DNA of 14,146 nucleotides, from NCBI GenBank assembly GCA_016282055.1, contig JAEEJT010000050.1, forward strand, positions 1-14,146. The letters are read 5' to 3'. The notes under the pieces were generated by a model. The model did not search any database, was not told the origin of the DNA, and was given only the letters and a program-made list of their open reading frames with translations. A program made the translations under genes and the position numbers. Numbering within the stretch: the stretch's first letter is position 1; each line of letters starts with the position of its first letter. Source of the DNA: Bacilli bacterium. Lineage in GTDB: Bacteria > Bacillota_I > Bacilli_A > ML615J-28 > CAG-698. Shown here one piece after another: positions 12,353-14,146 of this stretch.

Positions 12353-14146
12353 TGAAAAAGTATAAATATATTAAGCTTAAATTAATTATTCCTTCTATGA
12401 TTTTAATTGTATTAATTACATTAGGTTTTATTTCATTATTTGGTGGATTAAAAGCTTCTGCAATTGATTATGGTAATATGGAATTTGATATTACAGGTTT
12501 CGTTGATTATTTAAATAAAGATTTATCCGAAATGAGTAGTCAAAAGTTTATAACTGATAATAAAGATTATGTTATGTTCCTTGATGAAACAACAACAATT
12601 ATTACTGTTTATAAGAAGAAATCAAACTGGAGCAAATATGATCCTGCTAATTTAAATACTATTACTAAGGTATTTAGTACTGCTGAAGAAGGAAACCTTT
12701 CAACATTTAGTCTTCATTATTTAGATATAAATGGTAAAGAAGGTATCTATGATTCTTATAGTAATTCAGTTCAATATGCAAATGCTGCAACAGGTAAGAA
12801 TGATAGAATGTATTCTATAAGAATTAATAGTGATAAGTCTGTTGATATCTTATATAAAGTTGGTACATTCTCTCCAATTGTTATTCCTATGGTTTACAAT
12901 TACTTTAATTTTAGAGATACATTCTTAGGTACATTATTTATTAATACTGTATATGACGCTGATATGAGAAGATGTGATGTATATGATCCTGAAGATGTTG
13001 GTAAAGCTAACGCTAAACCAGTATATTCTAAGAGCACACTTCGTCCTAGTGGTGATACTTCAGTTCAAGCCGTTGAATTAAAGTATGTAGTTAAAGAAAA
13101 TAGAGTTGATGATGGCAATGGTCAATATCAAATGGTCAAAGATAATGGTAGTGGTATTTGTTATGATAATAAAACAGCATTATACTTATTAAAGTTAGAT
13201 AAAGGAATTCGTATTACAAATAAATCAACTAAACAAGTTTATACTGAATGTCCTGCTAATGAAGATGAAATATTGAATGCTAAGACATATTGGACTGTTG
13301 AACAAATTCTTGATGAAAATGGTTATTTAAAACTTGAAATGGGTGTTGATTATAATACTGGTGTTGATGAAAATGGTGAATTGTTAAGTCCAGTTATTAT
13401 TAATCCATTTATGAATATTTCTATTTTATCACAATTAAATAACTCAACTATTTGTGATTTATATGCAAGAATTAATGGTAAAGATAATGCAACATCATAT
13501 GACTTTAATGATTATTATGATGGAGAGTATGATGAATTAACTATGGAATATAAGAATATTAATGCATTATATTTAAATACAATGTATAGATATTTCTATG
13601 TTAGTTCATATACTTTAGATGATAATGGTTATAAAGTATTTGATGATAATATGTATGTACTTGATTTAGGTAATACTGCATCAGGTCCAGAAAAAACTAA
13701 AAAAGGTGACTTAGTTTACTTTGATTATAATCAAGATGGTATAATTACAACTGATGAAAGATTTGTTTGTGGTGGATTCCAATTAAGAGATGAAAATGGC
13801 TTTGTTTATGAAAGAGATGAAGATGGTAATATTATTAGACCTATTCAAGATTGCTTATCTACTGAAATGGCAGTTAGTGAGAATGAGGTTCATAATGTTT
13901 CTGAAGATTCTACTGCTCAAGCATTTGAAGTTGCTTTCCATTATGAATTGGGTAATAGTGGATTAAATGTTACTATTATTAGAAATTCAATTCAAGAAGG
14001 ATATGGTTCTAATACAACAGAAGATGTTGCTAGTTATTTAAAACATGATTCTGTTCTTTATAAAATTGAAATGTTAAAATATGCTACTATTTGTGGTAGT
14101 AGTACTGATAAAGGTGAAATTATTATCCCTGATGGTAGTGGTGCTG
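12352..14146 (+). CDS. DUF5696-like secreted or anchored surface protein, partial (3' end beyond window)
   Basis: Open reading frame of 598 codons running off the window end, read from ATG at 12352. GGAGGA at 12338-12343 lies 8 bases upstream. A hydrophobic segment (about 11-33, IIPSMILIVLITLGF) ends in ASA (35-37), a plausible signal peptidase I site, so the bulk is extracellular. After IDYGNMEFDI there is a beta-rich region, as in proteins that open with a sugar-binding-like sandwich, and the visible part ends in IIPDGSGA (591-598). I recall that motif as the hallmark of DUF5696 proteins, usually followed by more domain. Residues 458-469 (DYNQDGIITTDE) form a textbook EF-hand-type calcium loop with Asp, Asn, Asp, Gly and terminal Glu at the right spacing. 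The neighbours (solute-binding protein, NHL and Yip1 genes) fit the recurring DUF5696 context. A hydrolase or glycan-binding role is possible but not shown. Confidence 0.75.
   Translation, partial: MKKYKYIKLKLIIPSMILIVLITLGFISLFGGLKASAIDYGNMEFDITGFVDYLNKDLSEMSSQKFITDNKDYVMFLDETTTIITVYKKKSNWSKYDPANLNTITKVFSTAEEGNLSTFSLHYLDINGKEGIYDSYSNSVQYANAATGKNDRMYSIRINSDKSVDILYKVGTFSPIVIPMVYNYFNFRDTFLGTLFINTVYDADMRRCDVYDPEDVGKANAKPVYSKSTLRPSGDTSVQAVELKYVVKENRVDDGNGQYQMVKDNGSGICYDNKTALYLLKLDKGIRITNKSTKQVYTECPANEDEILNAKTYWTVEQILDENGYLKLEMGVDYNTGVDENGELLSPVIINPFMNISILSQLNNSTICDLYARINGKDNATSYDFNDYYDGEYDELTMEYKNINALYLNTMYRYFYVSSYTLDDNGYKVFDDNMYVLDLGNTASGPEKTKKGDLVYFDYNQDGIITTDERFVCGGFQLRDENGFVYERDEDGNIIRPIQDCLSTEMAVSENEVHNVSEDSTAQAFEVAFHYELGNSGLNVTIIRNSIQEGYGSNTTEDVASYLKHDSVLYKIEMLKYATICGSSTDKGEIIIPDGSGA
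13723..13758 (+). other. EF-hand/dockerin-like calcium-binding loop within the DUF5696-like gene
   Basis: Codons 458-469 encode DYNQDGIITTDE. Positions 1, 3, 5, 6, 8 and 12 of the loop are Asp, Asn, Asp, Gly, Ile and Glu, which matches the EF-hand consensus D-x-[DN]-x-[DN]-G-x-I-x-x-x-E in full. A second loop of equal quality was not found; the following DENGFVYERDEDGN stretch is acidic but does not keep the spacing. Confidence 0.7.

Larger units (their letters stand above)
2632..14146 (+). other. Putative glycan capture and import operon (continues past the window)
   Basis: Seven genes on one strand follow the promoter at 2597-2625 with gaps of 0 to 13 bases or one-base overlaps, and with no internal terminator seen. 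The order is GH20 hydrolase, anchored solute-binding protein, two permeases, propeller/TPR protein, Yip1 protein and DUF5696-like protein. The tight spacing supports one transcript. The transport ATPase is absent and may lie downstream or elsewhere in the genome. The operon end is not in the window. Confidence 0.8.

Noticed and set aside
3..14146. Mycoplasma-type code (TGA = Trp) for the whole window
   Set aside because: Tryptophan is encoded by TGG in all nine genes downstream of the first fragment, with no in-frame TGA; in an AT-rich genome using that code TGA would dominate.
1..14146. CRISPR array, insertion sequence, phage module or tRNA/rRNA gene
   Set aside because: No regularly spaced repeats, transposase or integrase motifs, terminal inverted repeats or tRNA-like folds were found on reading through the window; the gene content is ordinary metabolic and transport.

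Overview
The window is strongly AT-rich, and all ten recognisable genes lie on the + strand. It has the look of a low-GC Gram-positive bacterium (Bacillota, Bacilli side; perhaps an Erysipelotrichales/RF39-like host-associated lineage). The reasons are A/T-ending codons, GGAGG-type ribosome binding sites, a sigma-A-type promoter, membrane-anchored surface proteins and no outer-membrane features. Tryptophan is written TGG throughout and the nine genes downstream of the first fragment contain no in-frame TGA, so the standard bacterial code fits. The taxon is an inference from composition and gene content only.

Layout. (1) Positions 1-2447 form one tightly packed cluster: the end of a GNAT acetyltransferase with an in-frame TGA near the window edge, an S66 LD-carboxypeptidase-like enzyme, and a GHL10 (DUF187-type) glycosyl-hydrolase-like protein. 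Neighbouring genes overlap, and the cluster ends at a clear rho-independent terminator. (2) Positions 2448-2675 are the only real non-coding stretch. It holds the terminator, an 8-bp inverted repeat, a TTGAAA-17-TATAAT promoter with an extended -10, and a 14-bp palindrome of LacI/CcpA operator type just past the predicted transcription start. (3) From 2676 to beyond the end of the window runs one operon: a cytoplasmic GH20-type hexosaminidase, a giant membrane-anchored solute-binding protein with two carbohydrate-binding-like domains, two ABC sugar permeases, a secreted NHL beta-propeller/TPR protein with a C-terminal membrane anchor, a Yip1-family membrane protein, and a DUF5696 protein cut off by the window end. 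Genes within this operon are separated by at most 13 bases or overlap by one.

How it may work together. The second operon reads as a glycan capture-and-import locus. The large solute-binding protein, the propeller protein and the DUF5696 protein all have N-terminal signal or anchor segments and would sit on the outer face of the membrane. The two permeases import the ligand, and the GH20 enzyme, which lacks a signal peptide, would release N-acetylhexosamine from it inside the cell. No ATPase is encoded here; many carbohydrate importers of this class in Bacillota share one encoded elsewhere. The first cluster, with two signal-less enzymes of peptidoglycan-related families, may handle cell-wall fragments in the cytoplasm. 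Whether the two operons serve one pathway is not shown by the sequence. From memory of the families, the order solute-binding protein, two permeases, NHL/TPR protein, Yip1, DUF5696 recurs in Paenibacillus and Clostridia, so the cassette is recognisable although its substrate and the role of its last three proteins are, to my knowledge, not established.
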